Shown: piece after piece, positions 6,886-16,615 of the stretch
Layout of the letters: each line of letters begins with the position of its first letter
Numbering within the stretch: the first letter of the stretch is position 1
Source of the DNA: Polaribacter sp. ALD11
GTDB taxonomy: Bacteria > Bacteroidota > Bacteroidia > Flavobacteriales > Flavobacteriaceae
DNA: 17,500 nucleotides
Reading direction: 5' to 3'
Assembly (NCBI RefSeq): GCF_002831685.1
Contig: NZ_CP025119.1
Span: 1-17,500 of the forward strand
Program-made: the position numbers and the translations under genes
Notes under the pieces: generated by a model
The model's input: only the letters and a program-made list of their open reading frames with translations
What the model was told of the DNA's origin: nothing
The model's database searches: none

Positions 6886-8262
6886 ATGAAAAAAGCATTC
6901 AGTTTTCTTGGTATGGCAATTTTAGGAGGAGCACTTACTTTGGGTGGTTACAAGATGCTATTTAATGAACAAGTAGTAATAGAAAGAACAGTTCAAAATC
7001 CTATAGAAACGGTTCAAACAAATTACAATCCGAATTACAAAAGTACAGGCTCGGTAGAAATGTCTACAGATTTTACAGTAGCTGCAGATAAGACCGTTCA
7101 TGCAGTTGTGCACGTTAAAAATACGGCAATTCGAACACAAACAAATCAGTTAGATCTTTTCTTCGGAAGAGGAAACGGACAAAGACAGTACGAGCAAGTT
7201 GGTACAGGAAGCGGTGTTATTATTTCTGCAGATGGTTATATTGTAACCAATAATCATGTAATTGAAGGTGCAAGTGCATTAGAAATTACATTAAACAATA
7301 AGAAGAAATACAAAGCAGAATTAATAGGAAGAGATACTGCAAACGATATTGCTTTATTAAAAATTGACACAGATATAGATTTGCCATATGTTCCTTTTGC
7401 AAATTCAGATAATATAAAAATAGGAGAATGGGTTTTAGCCGTTGGGAATCCTTACAACTTAACATCTACGGTAACTGCAGGAATTATTTCTGCTAAAGGA
7501 AGAGATTTAGAAGGAAACAGAAATATAGAATCTTTTATACAGACAGATGCGGCAGTAAACCCAGGGAATAGTGGTGGAGCTTTGGTAAATGCAAGAGGTG
7601 AATTAATAGGAATTAACACAGCTATTTCTTCTAAAACAGGTTCTTTTATTGGGTATTCTTTTGCGGTTCCTTCTAATATTGCTAAAAAAATAATTGATGA
7701 TATTTTAGAATTTGGTACTGTACAAGAAGCTGTTTTAGGAATTCGTTTCTTGCCAGCTGAAGATAATAAGGTAGAAGGTGTTAGAATAGCAGATGTAGAA
7801 GAAAACCAAGGTGCAGCAAATGCAGGTTTACAAAAGGATGATATTATTGTAAAAATAAACAGTGTTAAAATCTCTAAGTTTTCTGAATTAAGAGGGCAAT
7901 TAACAGCAAAAAGACCAGGTGAATCTGTAACTATTACTGTTGAAAGAGATGGTGAATTGTTAATGAAGAATGTGAAATTGACAAAAAGAATAAAGGCCAT
8001 TTCTGCGCCAGCTTTAGGTTGGGAATTAAAAGAGTTGTCTAAAGAAGAAAAGAAACTTAGAAAAATTAATAAAGGAATTAAGATAATTAAGGATACTAAG
8101 TACGGTTTAAGTAATTACATTATTACTAAAATAAACGATAAAGAAGTTGACAATGCGCAAGAAACCGCTGCTATCTTAAATAAATTATATAACTCTAGAT
8201 ATTCTAATAATATTATAGAGTTGATAAACTTGGACGGGGAAAGAGAACGAATTCGTTTTTAA
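6886..8262 (+). CDS. Periplasmic serine endoprotease of the HtrA/DegQ family
   Basis: Envelope quality-control protease that degrades or refolds damaged exported proteins. Residues 1-24 (MKKAFSFLGMAILGGALTLGGYKM) are a signal sequence or membrane anchor. The trypsin-like domain at about 65-260 has the full triad: H124 in TNNHVIEG, D154 in ANDIALLKI and S229 in NPGNSGGAL. A PDZ domain follows at about 265-365, and a shorter, degenerate second PDZ-like region lies at about 375-458. The total of 458 residues matches flavobacterial DegQ/Do proteases. It is transcribed alone, divergently from dapF. Control by a phased GTTAAA array is likely (see that entry), and a clear terminator follows the stop. 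Confidence 0.95.
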   Translation: MKKAFSFLGMAILGGALTLGGYKMLFNEQVVIERTVQNPIETVQTNYNPNYKSTGSVEMSTDFTVAADKTVHAVVHVKNTAIRTQTNQLDLFFGRGNGQRQYEQVGTGSGVIISADGYIVTNNHVIEGASALEITLNNKKKYKAELIGRDTANDIALLKIDTDIDLPYVPFANSDNIKIGEWVLAVGNPYNLTSTVTAGIISAKGRDLEGNRNIESFIQTDAAVNPGNSGGALVNARGELIGINTAISSKTGSFIGYSFAVPSNIAKKIIDDILEFGTVQEAVLGIRFLPAEDNKVEGVRIADVEENQGAANAGLQKDDIIVKINSVKISKFSELRGQLTAKRPGESVTITVERDGELLMKNVKLTKRIKAISAPALGWELKELSKEEKKLRKINKGIKIIKDTKYGLSNYIITKINDKEVDNAQETAAILNKLYNSRYSNNIIELINLDGERERIRF

Positions 8263-8282
8263 GAAAATATTTTATCCATTTC

Positions 8283-8313
8283 AAAATCCTGATTTTAAAT
8301 CAGGATTTTTTTT
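8283..8313 (+). terminator. Intrinsic terminator after degQ
   Basis: Complementary arms AAAATCCTGA (8283-8292) and TCAGGATTTT (8300-8309) with a TTTTAAA loop, running into eight Ts at 8306-8313. A classic rho-independent terminator 20 nt after the degQ stop. Confidence 0.92.
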
Positions 8314-8327
8314 ATTTTAAAACTTTT

Positions 8328-8345
8328 TACGAAATCGATTTCGTA
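8328..8345. promoter_or_regulatory. 18-bp perfect palindrome, probable LacI-type operator
   Basis: The 18-bp sequence is fully self-complementary, with core GAAATCGATTTC. This fits the LacI/GalR-family pattern GAAAnCGnTTTC with a central CG. Its right half overlaps the expected -33 region of the gap promoter, the usual place for repression. No LacI-family gene is in the window. Confidence 0.65.
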
Positions 8346-8369
8346 TTGTGGAAAAATTAAATACTTTTG
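8340..8369 (+). promoter_or_regulatory. Promoter of the gap gene
   Basis: The -7 box TACTTTTG (8362-8369) is a full TAnnTTTG match. At the standard 19-nt spacing the -33 triplet is TTC (8340-8342), inside the palindrome. A TTG at 8346-8348 exists but is only 13 nt away. The ATG lies 28 nt beyond the -7 box. Confidence 0.6.
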
Positions 8370-8397
8370 CCGAAAATTTAATTATAGTAACACAACT

Positions 8398-9840
8398 ATG
8401 TCAACAAAAGTAAATTACAACGAAGAAGTTTTATCACAGGCGCAAACAAGAAGAGCAACTGTAGAGTTTATTAATATCGTAAACGATTTATGGTATGATA
8501 AATCGATTGAATTAGTACTTTTTAGAAATCCTTTAGTAGATAAAAGAGCTAGTGAAGTTTTAAACTTAATAGAGTATGCAAGAGAATTTGTAAGTAAACC
8601 AATTTCTATTCTAGATGCTTTAGATATTGCAAAGGCAATTAAGCAAATAGATTTACCGTCTTCTAAATTAGACATTGGTAAATTGGCATATGAATGTTAT
8701 TTAAGTTCTAAAAGCTGCGAAGATAAAGTAGCCTTTGTTCAAAATAAATTAAAAGATGCAACAGTTGCAAAAGATATTCAACCAAAAGACGTTGTTTTGT
8801 ATGGTTTTGGTAGAATAGGAAGGTTATTAGCAAGAGAATTAATGACTAAAATGGGTAAAGGTTCTCAATTGAGGTTAAGAGCAATTGTAACTCGTGGCGA
8901 AATAAATGAAACCGTTTTAGAAAAAAGAGCCTCTTTATTAAGTATCGATTCGGTACATGGAGACTTCTTAGGAACTGTTCAAGTAGATGTAGAGAATAAA
9001 GCATTAATTATTAACGGAACAACTGTTTATATGATTTCTGCAAACAATCCAGAAGATATCGATTATACAACATATGATATTAACGACGCTTTAATTATAG
9101 ACAATACAGGTGCTTTTAGAAATGATGTTGAGTTAAGTAGACATTTAAAATCTAAAGGAGCAAGCAAAGTTTTAATAACAGCGCCAGCAAAAGGGGTTCC
9201 AAATATTGTTCATGGTGTAAATCATAAACAGAACAACCCAGATAAAGTAGACATTTTCTCTGCAGCATCTTGTACAACCAATGCAATAACACCAATTTTA
9301 AAGGTTTTAGAAGATAATTACGGAATTAAAAAAGGGCATTTAGAAACCATTCACGCATATACAAACGATCAGAATTTAGTCGATAATATGCACAGTAAGT
9401 ACAGAAGAGGAAGAGCTGCCGCTTTAAATATGGTAATTACAGAAACAGGCGCAGGTGCAGCAGTTGCAAAAGCAATACCAGCTTTAGAAGGAAAGTTAAC
9501 CTCTAACGCAATTCGAGTTCCTGTTCCTAATGGTTCTTTAGCCATTTTAAACTTACAATTAAATACGAAAGTTACTAAAGAAGGCGTAAATTCTTTAATT
9601 AAAAAATATGCTTTAGAAGGCGATTTGGTAGAACAAATAAAATATTCTTTAGACAATGAATTAGTTTCTTCAGATATTATAGGCACCACTGCACCATCAA
9701 TTTTCGATAGTAAAGCAACCATTACAGACAATGAAACTATTGTAATTTATGTTTGGTATGACAATGAATACGGCTATTCTCACCAAGTAATTCGTTTGGC
9801 AAAACACATCGCAAAGGTGAGAAGATTTACATATTATTAA
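8398..9840 (+). CDS. gap: Glyceraldehyde-3-phosphate dehydrogenase, long form, probably NADP-preferring
   Basis: Interconverts glyceraldehyde 3-phosphate and 1,3-bisphosphoglycerate in the cytoplasm. The protein is 480 residues, about 130 more at the N-terminus than classical 330-340-residue GAPDH. This long type is known in Bacteroidota and some Proteobacteria. The Rossmann motif GFGRIG is at 136-141, the catalytic C292 is in SAASCTTNAI, and H319 is in ETIHAYTNDQN. The C-terminal WYDNEYGYSHQV is canonical. Two positions linked to NAD use are changed: the Asp after the second beta strand is T165 followed by R166 (AIVTRG), and the Pro of NIVPNSTGAA is I347. Loss of both suggests NADP and a possible gluconeogenic or biosynthetic role (inference). 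The N-terminal extension is helical-looking with no domain I recognise. It is transcribed alone behind a LacI-like operator. Confidence 0.93.
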   Translation: MSTKVNYNEEVLSQAQTRRATVEFINIVNDLWYDKSIELVLFRNPLVDKRASEVLNLIEYAREFVSKPISILDALDIAKAIKQIDLPSSKLDIGKLAYECYLSSKSCEDKVAFVQNKLKDATVAKDIQPKDVVLYGFGRIGRLLARELMTKMGKGSQLRLRAIVTRGEINETVLEKRASLLSIDSVHGDFLGTVQVDVENKALIINGTTVYMISANNPEDIDYTTYDINDALIIDNTGAFRNDVELSRHLKSKGASKVLITAPAKGVPNIVHGVNHKQNNPDKVDIFSAASCTTNAITPILKVLEDNYGIKKGHLETIHAYTNDQNLVDNMHSKYRRGRAAALNMVITETGAGAAVAKAIPALEGKLTSNAIRVPVPNGSLAILNLQLNTKVTKEGVNSLIKKYALEGDLVEQIKYSLDNELVSSDIIGTTAPSIFDSKATITDNETIVIYVWYDNEYGYSHQVIRLAKHIAKVRRFTYY

Positions 9841-9882
9841 GACACTCTTAGTGCAAATTCATTCAGCAAAAGTTGAATGTAA

Positions 9883-9917
9883 AAACCCGATGCATTTATG
9901 TATCGGGTTTTGTTTTT
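9883..9917 (+). terminator. Intrinsic terminator after gap
   Basis: Arms AAACCCGATGCA (9883-9894) and TGTATCGGGTTT (9899-9910) pair over 12 bp with one G-U, loop TTTA, followed by a T-rich tail. It lies 42 nt after the gap stop. Confidence 0.92.
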
Positions 9918-9986
9918 ATTTTGTTGAAATTACTTCCTGTTTATAGTTTGTTTTTTAGCAAAGTCGAAAGGCACTCGCTTTTTTGT

Positions 9987-10033
9987 AAAAAAAAAAAGAG
10001 CTTAAAACAAATACTTTAATTAGGTTTAAGCTC
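9987..10033 (-). terminator. Leftward intrinsic terminator with no matching gene
   Basis: Arms GAGCTTAAA (9998-10006) and TTTAAGCTC (10025-10033) pair over 9 bp. Read leftward, the stem is followed at once by eleven Ts (A-run 9987-9997). This is a good terminator for a leftward transcript, although the flanking gap and DinB genes both run rightward. Confidence 0.6.
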
Positions 10034-10076
10034 GTTTATCAAGTCATATCATAATTTCTTAAAACCTAAGTTTCTA

Positions 10077-10108
10077 TTGTGTTCAAATTTAAACTTTCCT
10101 TAATTTAG
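10077..10108 (+). promoter_or_regulatory. Possible promoter of the DinB-like gene
   Basis: TTG at 10077-10079 and TAATTTAG at 10101-10108, one mismatch to TAnnTTTG, separated by 21 nt. The ATG follows 17 nt later. Plausible but not strong. Confidence 0.4.
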
Positions 10109-10125
10109 CAGTCAAAATAAAAAGT

Positions 10126-10695
10126 ATGAAAATCAAGCTAATCATTATAACAATCTTATTTTTCACTATTTCAATAAAGTCACAAGAAAAATTACCATAT
10201 TATCAGATTCCAAAAATGGCAGAAAAGTACACAGCACAAAACACAGTTGCAAGAATGATAGATGGCTTAGGTTTTAGATATTATTGGGCAACAGAAGGTT
10301 TACGTGGAGAAGATTTAGCATATCAGCCAAAAGGAGATGGTAGAGATTGTCAAAAAACGGTAGATCATTTGTATGATTTATCTAATATGTTGCTGCGTTT
10401 AACAAAAACGGATTTCAAACAAGAAATAGAAAAGGAGAAAATGACGTTTGCAGATATGAGAAAACAAACACTTTTAAATTTAGAAGCGATAAGTAATAGG
10501 ATAAAGGTGAGTAGAAATTTATCGGAATTTACTGTGAAAAAAGAAGGTAAAATTAGTGTTCCTTTTTTTAATGTAATTAACGGTCCAATTGCAGATGCAA
10601 TTTGGCATGCTGGTCAAATAGCCGGTTTTAGAAGATCTTCAGGAAACCCTATAAACTCTAAAGTAAATCATTTTACAGGAACTGTTAGAGACTAA
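10126..10695 (+). CDS. Exported DinB-like four-helix protein
   Basis: Resembles the DinB/YfiT-like superfamily of four-helix, metal-binding proteins, some of which are thiol-dependent transferases. Residues 1-20 (MKIKLIIITILFFTISIKSQ) look like a signal peptide, so this member is probably periplasmic. Candidate metal ligands are H81 in KTVDHLYDL and H161 in AIWHAGQIAGF; a third near H182 or in the first helix is uncertain. At 189 residues the length fits. The conserved WHAGQI and the SSGNP tail are features I recall from flavobacterial DinB-like proteins. No substrate can be inferred. It is isolated between terminators and a REP-like palindrome and appears monocistronic. Confidence 0.8.
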   Translation: MKIKLIIITILFFTISIKSQEKLPYYQIPKMAEKYTAQNTVARMIDGLGFRYYWATEGLRGEDLAYQPKGDGRDCQKTVDHLYDLSNMLLRLTKTDFKQEIEKEKMTFADMRKQTLLNLEAISNRIKVSRNLSEFTVKKEGKISVPFFNVINGPIADAIWHAGQIAGFRRSSGNPINSKVNHFTGTVRD

Positions 10696-10717
10696 AAAAG
10701 TATTTTATAAAAATAAA

Positions 10718-10797
10718 CGATGTCCGTTTGAGCGCAGTCGAGAACGTATTAATTAGTAATAAAGCTTTCGATTACGCTCAAGAAGACACGTTTTTTT
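10718..10797. repeat. REP-like imperfect palindrome with terminator tail
   Basis: Arms 10718-10745 and 10765-10790 share TGTC, TTGAGCG and TCGA blocks in inverted order around a short AT-rich loop, followed by seven Ts. The TTGAGCGCAGTCGAGAA type of arm is, from memory, a widespread intergenic repeat in Flavobacteriia. It lies between the convergent DinB-like gene and the unknown leftward gene and could terminate both, since the leftward side is also U-rich. Confidence 0.7.
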
Positions 10798-10811
10798 ACG
10801 AATCTAAAAGG

Positions 10812-11474
10812 TTATTCTTTCTCAAAGAATTCAATCTTACAATCTAATTCTTCGTTTAGAAATTCATCTTTACTCATAAAATATTCTGAAGTTGTTAAAC
10901 GATAACCGGTTTCTTTTTTTTGCAAATCCCAAATAATATCATTTGCTTCGTCAAATTCTTCTTCTCCATTCAATTGTTTTCCAAACAAACGAATAATTAC
11001 ATTGTGACTGTCTAAATTCTTTGCAAAACATTTTAATACAATTTCTTTGCTAATCTCCTTGTCAGCATTTAATAGAGGTGTAATTTCAAAATCGACAATC
11101 GTTGCTTTTGTATTTGGAAATTTCCCATTATATGCTTTGTATAATAACTGATTTACGTTAAAAAGCTCTTTGTGTAAATCAATTTTAGGATATTCTTCAG
11201 AAATTTTATCTACCAACATTTCATAAGAAAGAGAATCTATTTGTCCTTCATTTAAATGATCACTCAATTTATAATCTAGTACAATTGCAGCAGCTTCACT
11301 TGGGTCTTTATCGGCAATTGCCATAAAAAGCAATTCTCTTAATTCTTTGATATCGCTTACTTCATCGTTTGCGAAATCAAATCTCTCTAAAAGTTCTTTA
11401 AAATCTTGAACATTCCAAGCATCAGAAAGCTCATCAACTGTAGAAATTTTATGTATTTTTATAGCGTATTTCAT
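10812..11474 (-). CDS. Conserved hypothetical acidic protein
   Basis: I do not recognise a characterised family. The 220-residue product is soluble-looking, rich in Asp and Glu, with no signal peptide or membrane helix. It opens with MKYAIKIHKISTVDELSDAW and looks mainly helical to about residue 120, with a mixed strand-rich half after that (TKATIVDFEITPLL, NVIIRLFG, CKIEFFEKE). No catalytic motif or metal-binding pattern is obvious. It is divergent from ligA with 77 nt between the two starts, and that gap is too AT-rich to call promoters confidently. Codon use looks like that of its neighbours, which supports a real native gene. Confidence 0.8.
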   Translation of the reverse strand: MKYAIKIHKISTVDELSDAWNVQDFKELLERFDFANDEVSDIKELRELLFMAIADKDPSEAAAIVLDYKLSDHLNEGQIDSLSYEMLVDKISEEYPKIDLHKELFNVNQLLYKAYNGKFPNTKATIVDFEITPLLNADKEISKEIVLKCFAKNLDSHNVIIRLFGKQLNGEEEFDEANDIIWDLQKKETGYRLTTSEYFMSKDEFLNEELDCKIEFFEKE

Positions 11475-11497
11475 TTTTTTATTTCATTTTTGAATGA

Positions 11498-13594
<2,097 letters not shown>

Positions 13595-13613
13595 TTAGTA
13601 AATTTAAAAAATC

Positions 13614-14945
13614 ATGAAAATGAAAAAAAACAAATTACTTAAACTTTTAAAAATTGGTATTATATTATTTGGAGTTACATTACTTCTCAACAGTTGTCAA
13701 GAACAAGATGTATTATTATCTGAAAAACAAGAGCAAATAAATCAAGTAAAATCTTGGTTTGAGCAAAATAAAAATTTCCCTCTGGAGAATAATGTGTTTT
13801 TTAAAGGCGATTTAAATTGGGGAAATGGAGAAGTAGCTAATCAAAAAATTTATATCCCATTAAAAAGAAGTAATTTAGAACTCACTAAAAAAGGAAAAAA
13901 TCATAAAACAAAGACTACAGAAACTTATTCATATTTATTCTTTGACCTAAATCAAGAAAATCTAAGAGTAAACCTGAAAGTATTCATAAATAAGTCTGAA
14001 GATGATTTTTCAACATTTGAAGATAAATTAAAACTTCCTTTTCTTTTCTATAATCAAGATAATAATCTTATTACGAATAATAGGTATTATAGTAAAAATG
14101 CAGAAGCACCAGAAAGAGCTTGTGAAACTTATGGTGTTTATGAACATAGTTATGACCCTAATACAGGAGAAACTGATACTACTTTAATGTACACTTTTGA
14201 TGTTTGTAATGATGATTTTAGTTGGAATGACGTTGGAGGCAGTAGTGGAAGTGGAACTGGTACTGGTGGAAACTCTAATGCAAATTCAACAATTGATGAT
14301 AAAATTGATACAGATAATTTAGACGCATGCTCTAAAGCAATTTTAGAAGCGATACAAAGTGGAAAAGCTATTGAAGATATCGTAAATCAATTTGCTGGTG
14401 AAAATGCAGATTTTAATTGGACACTCGAAACCACTAACACAACTGATGCAGCAAATACAGATTGGGATAATCAAACAGCAAGTAATTACCTTACAAAACT
14501 TAATACAAGTTATGTAAATTCTGCAACTAAATTATCTATAGCTAGAACAATAATCCATGAAGCAATTCATGCATATATTTTGAGTTATATAGATATTGCA
14601 AAAAACGGAGACCCTGAACTTTCTCTAAAAACATTTCCAGAACTTTGGAATGATTTAGTTGCTAAAAAATATGGAAATCCTAATACACCATCAGCTTGGA
14701 ATAAATATCAACACGAAGAAATGGCAAGAAATTATATTACATCTATTTCTAATGCTTTATCGGTTTGGGATAACAATTCTAATACTTCTCTATATTATAC
14801 AGATTTAGCTTGGGGTGGCTTATATGGAACAGAAATATATAACCAAACATCAGATTTAAATGAATTAGACAGAGCTAGAATAGAAACCACAAATTTGTCA
14901 GAAGACACTAATTCTACTGATGCTAAAGGAAATCCATGTAACTAA
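13614..14945 (+). CDS. Lipoprotein with an HExxH zincin-like motif (putative metalloprotease)
   Basis: Not a named family that I can assign. Residues 1-27 are a lipoprotein signal (KMKKNKLLK, then hydrophobic IGIILFGVTLLL) with lipobox LNSC and lipidation at C28. Residues 35-205 form an extracytoplasmic region with Cys at 170 and 198. A Gly/Ser/Thr/Asn linker follows at 207-225. The C-terminal domain at about 226-443 contains IIHEAIHAYI with the zinc-protease motif HEAIH at 315-319. About 50 residues on, YQHEEMARNYI supplies H367 or E368 as a candidate third ligand. The catalytic Glu is intact (E316). I recall similar linker-plus-zincin lipoproteins in Flavobacteriia, usually unannotated. It starts 19 nt after ligA and is followed after 12 nt by a small lipoprotein gene. 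The sequence appears more AT-rich than ligA, suggesting accessory origin. The target and whether it acts on self or non-self proteins are unknown. Confidence 0.75.
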   Translation: MKMKKNKLLKLLKIGIILFGVTLLLNSCQEQDVLLSEKQEQINQVKSWFEQNKNFPLENNVFFKGDLNWGNGEVANQKIYIPLKRSNLELTKKGKNHKTKTTETYSYLFFDLNQENLRVNLKVFINKSEDDFSTFEDKLKLPFLFYNQDNNLITNNRYYSKNAEAPERACETYGVYEHSYDPNTGETDTTLMYTFDVCNDDFSWNDVGGSSGSGTGTGGNSNANSTIDDKIDTDNLDACSKAILEAIQSGKAIEDIVNQFAGENADFNWTLETTNTTDAANTDWDNQTASNYLTKLNTSYVNSATKLSIARTIIHEAIHAYILSYIDIAKNGDPELSLKTFPELWNDLVAKKYGNPNTPSAWNKYQHEEMARNYITSISNALSVWDNNSNTSLYYTDLAWGGLYGTEIYNQTSDLNELDRARIETTNLSEDTNSTDAKGNPCN

Positions 14946-14957
14946 AAACCTAATTCT

Positions 14958-15563
14958 ATGAAAGTTAATATAATCTATATCGTACTAAACTTATTTTTCT
15001 TTATATTTTTCGCATCCTGTAAAGGTCAAAAAGAGATAATAGACAAGAATAATAAAGAAATTCTAAACCTTATTTTAAAAGAATACGATTCAGTTTTACT
15101 AATAAAAGAAACTTATTATAATGATAAATCTTTAAAACCAGCAAATGTTCTTAATCCATATTACAGAGTTTATAATTATAAAATAATGGACAAACCTTTA
15201 GCTAAAAAAAATGATAATATTGCTTATTCAGTATTTTTAAAAGATGTTGATGGTGTTGTTTCCAAAAAAGAATTAGACGAAATAAAAAATAAGTATCAAT
15301 TTTGGTCAATAAAAGAATGGGAATCATCAAATATAGAAAATAATAAAATAAAAATTATATCTATAGATAACATTAAAAGTTACCAAAATCATATACCAAT
15401 AATAAGGTTATCTGAACCTTTATACAGTAAAGATAAGAAAAAAGCTATTATTTATGAATACTATGTAAAAAATAAAGTTGGAGCTAATGGAATAAGAGTC
15501 ATAATTAAAAAAAATGGCAATTGGAAAATAAAAGGGGGAATACCTAATGGAACTGTAAATTAA
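14958..15563 (+). CDS. Small hypothetical lipoprotein paired with the zincin gene
   Basis: A 201-residue product with a lipoprotein signal: MKVNIIYIVLNLFFFIFF, then lipobox FASC with lipidation at C21. The body is lysine-rich. Its C-terminal part (about 140-195) reads LSEPLYSKDKKKAIIYEYYV, then IRVIIKKNGNWKIK. I recall this beta-rich pattern from many small uncharacterised Bacteroidota proteins. No enzyme motif is visible. It begins 12 nt after the zincin stop and ends before a terminator at 15602, so the two are probably co-expressed. An inhibitor or immunity role for the preceding zincin is possible on context alone. AT content appears high. Confidence 0.72.
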   Translation: MKVNIIYIVLNLFFFIFFASCKGQKEIIDKNNKEILNLILKEYDSVLLIKETYYNDKSLKPANVLNPYYRVYNYKIMDKPLAKKNDNIAYSVFLKDVDGVVSKKELDEIKNKYQFWSIKEWESSNIENNKIKIISIDNIKSYQNHIPIIRLSEPLYSKDKKKAIIYEYYVKNKVGANGIRVIIKKNGNWKIKGGIPNGTVN

Positions 15564-15601
15564 TACAAACCACAACACGGTATATAAAAAATAGCAGTTA
15601 A

Positions 15602-15637
15602 GTGCAAACTACAAAGTTTGTGCTTTTCTTCTATTTT
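15602..15637 (+). terminator. Intrinsic terminator after the lipoprotein pair
   Basis: Arms 15602-15610 and 15615-15623 pair over 9 bp (two G-U), loop ACAA, followed by a long T-rich tail. It ends the ligA-zincin-lipoprotein unit. Confidence 0.75.
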
Positions 15638-15684
15638 TGTTTATAATCTGAAAGTAATAGCATATTTATTCTGCTACTTTTCAT

Positions 15685-15713
15685 ATACCAAAACGTTAAA
15701 CAAACTTTGGTAT
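15685..15713. repeat. Inverted repeat in the intergenic region before the DUF4294 gene
   Basis: ATACCAAA (15685-15692) and TTTGGTAT (15706-15713) are perfect 8-nt inverted arms around a 13-nt spacer. The flank 15564-15590 (caacacggtatataaaa) resembles an intergenic sequence I recall recurring in flavobacterial genomes, so 15565-15750 may be a decayed repeat element. No promoter could be called with confidence. Confidence 0.4.
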
Positions 15714-15811
15714 CTATTTTGCAACAGATAATCGAACGGTATAAAATCATTCTTTTTGATGTGTCTATGTAGTGAAAATAAAACCATAAGTTGAATTCTA
15801 AAACCCAATAT

Positions 15812-16546
15812 TTGAAAAAAATAGTATACCTATATATAATGACAATTTCTTTCCTTACTTTTTCACAAAAGAGAGATTTAGATTCATTGCCTAAAAACAT
15901 AGATGAATATATTTTTGTAAAACCAGGAGACTCAGTTGTCATTCAATTAAATGAAATTGCATTATTACCAAAGCCAAAATTTAGCTCACAAGAAGACATT
16001 CGGTATTATCTATGGTTTAGGAAGAAAGTATACAAAGCATATCCTTTTGCCAAATTAGCATCAGAAAGACTAGATAGCTTAAATGCTAAATTAGACAGAA
16101 TAGCATCAAAAAGTAAGAAGAGAAAATACACGCGACTGGTTCAAGATTACATTGAAGGTGAATTTACAGATCAAATGAAGAAAATGACCACAACAGAAGG
16201 TCGTGTTTTAATTAAATTAATTCATCGTCAAACCGGTAAAACTGCATTTAATAACATAAGAGGGCTTAGAAGTGGTTGGAAAGCATTTTGGTACAACGCA
16301 ACTGCCAATATTTTTAAGCTTTCCTTAAAAACAGAATACCTACCAGAAACTGTAAACGAAGATTTTCTGATAGAAGATATACTACAACGTGCTTTTCGTG
16401 ACGATAAGTTACAAGCTCAGAGATCGAAATTAGACTTCGATTTCATGAAAGTTATAGCATCTAAGAAAGCAGAAATCAATGTAGAGGAATACAAATTGAT
16501 GTTTTCTAAAATGAAAAAGAAAAGAAAGAAGAAGAAAAAGAGTTAG
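15812..16546 (+). CDS. DUF4294 family exported protein
   Basis: Matches by eye the Bacteroidota-specific DUF4294 family, which has no established function. I chose the TTG at 15812, giving MKKIVYLYIMTISFLTFSQ, a good signal peptide. An upstream TTG at 15791 would add seven polar residues, and the first ATG at 15839 would truncate the signal. The mature part contains VKPGDSVVIQLNEIALLPKP, then a basic helical core with RYYLWFRKKVYKAYPFAKLA, FTDQMKKMTTTEGRVLIKLIHRQTGKTAF and LRSGWKAFWYN. The C-terminus is a lysine/arginine tail (KMKKKRKKKKKS). Exported protein with a strongly basic end is unusual but, as I recall, common in this family. It appears monocistronic. Confidence 0.85.
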   Translation: MKKIVYLYIMTISFLTFSQKRDLDSLPKNIDEYIFVKPGDSVVIQLNEIALLPKPKFSSQEDIRYYLWFRKKVYKAYPFAKLASERLDSLNAKLDRIASKSKKRKYTRLVQDYIEGEFTDQMKKMTTTEGRVLIKLIHRQTGKTAFNNIRGLRSGWKAFWYNATANIFKLSLKTEYLPETVNEDFLIEDILQRAFRDDKLQAQRSKLDFDFMKVIASKKAEINVEEYKLMFSKMKKKRKKKKKS

Positions 16547-16615
16547 TTTTTTTCGAGTGTTCCCTTTTTTTAAAGAACCAATGATTCATTTTTAAAAGCT
16601 TTAGTTATAAAAAAA

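Noticed and set aside
7452..8000. Leftward 182-codon open frame opposite degQ
   Set aside because: It lies wholly inside the clear HtrA coding sequence; the translation has no recognisable domain and reads as an antisense shadow.
9369..9731. Leftward 120-codon frame opposite gap
   Set aside because: Shadow of conserved GAPDH sequence, with no start context or family resemblance.
15631..15942. Leftward 103-codon frame across the region before the DUF4294 gene
   Set aside because: It overlaps the DUF4294 signal peptide region and a terminator, and its protein looks like random AT-rich translation.
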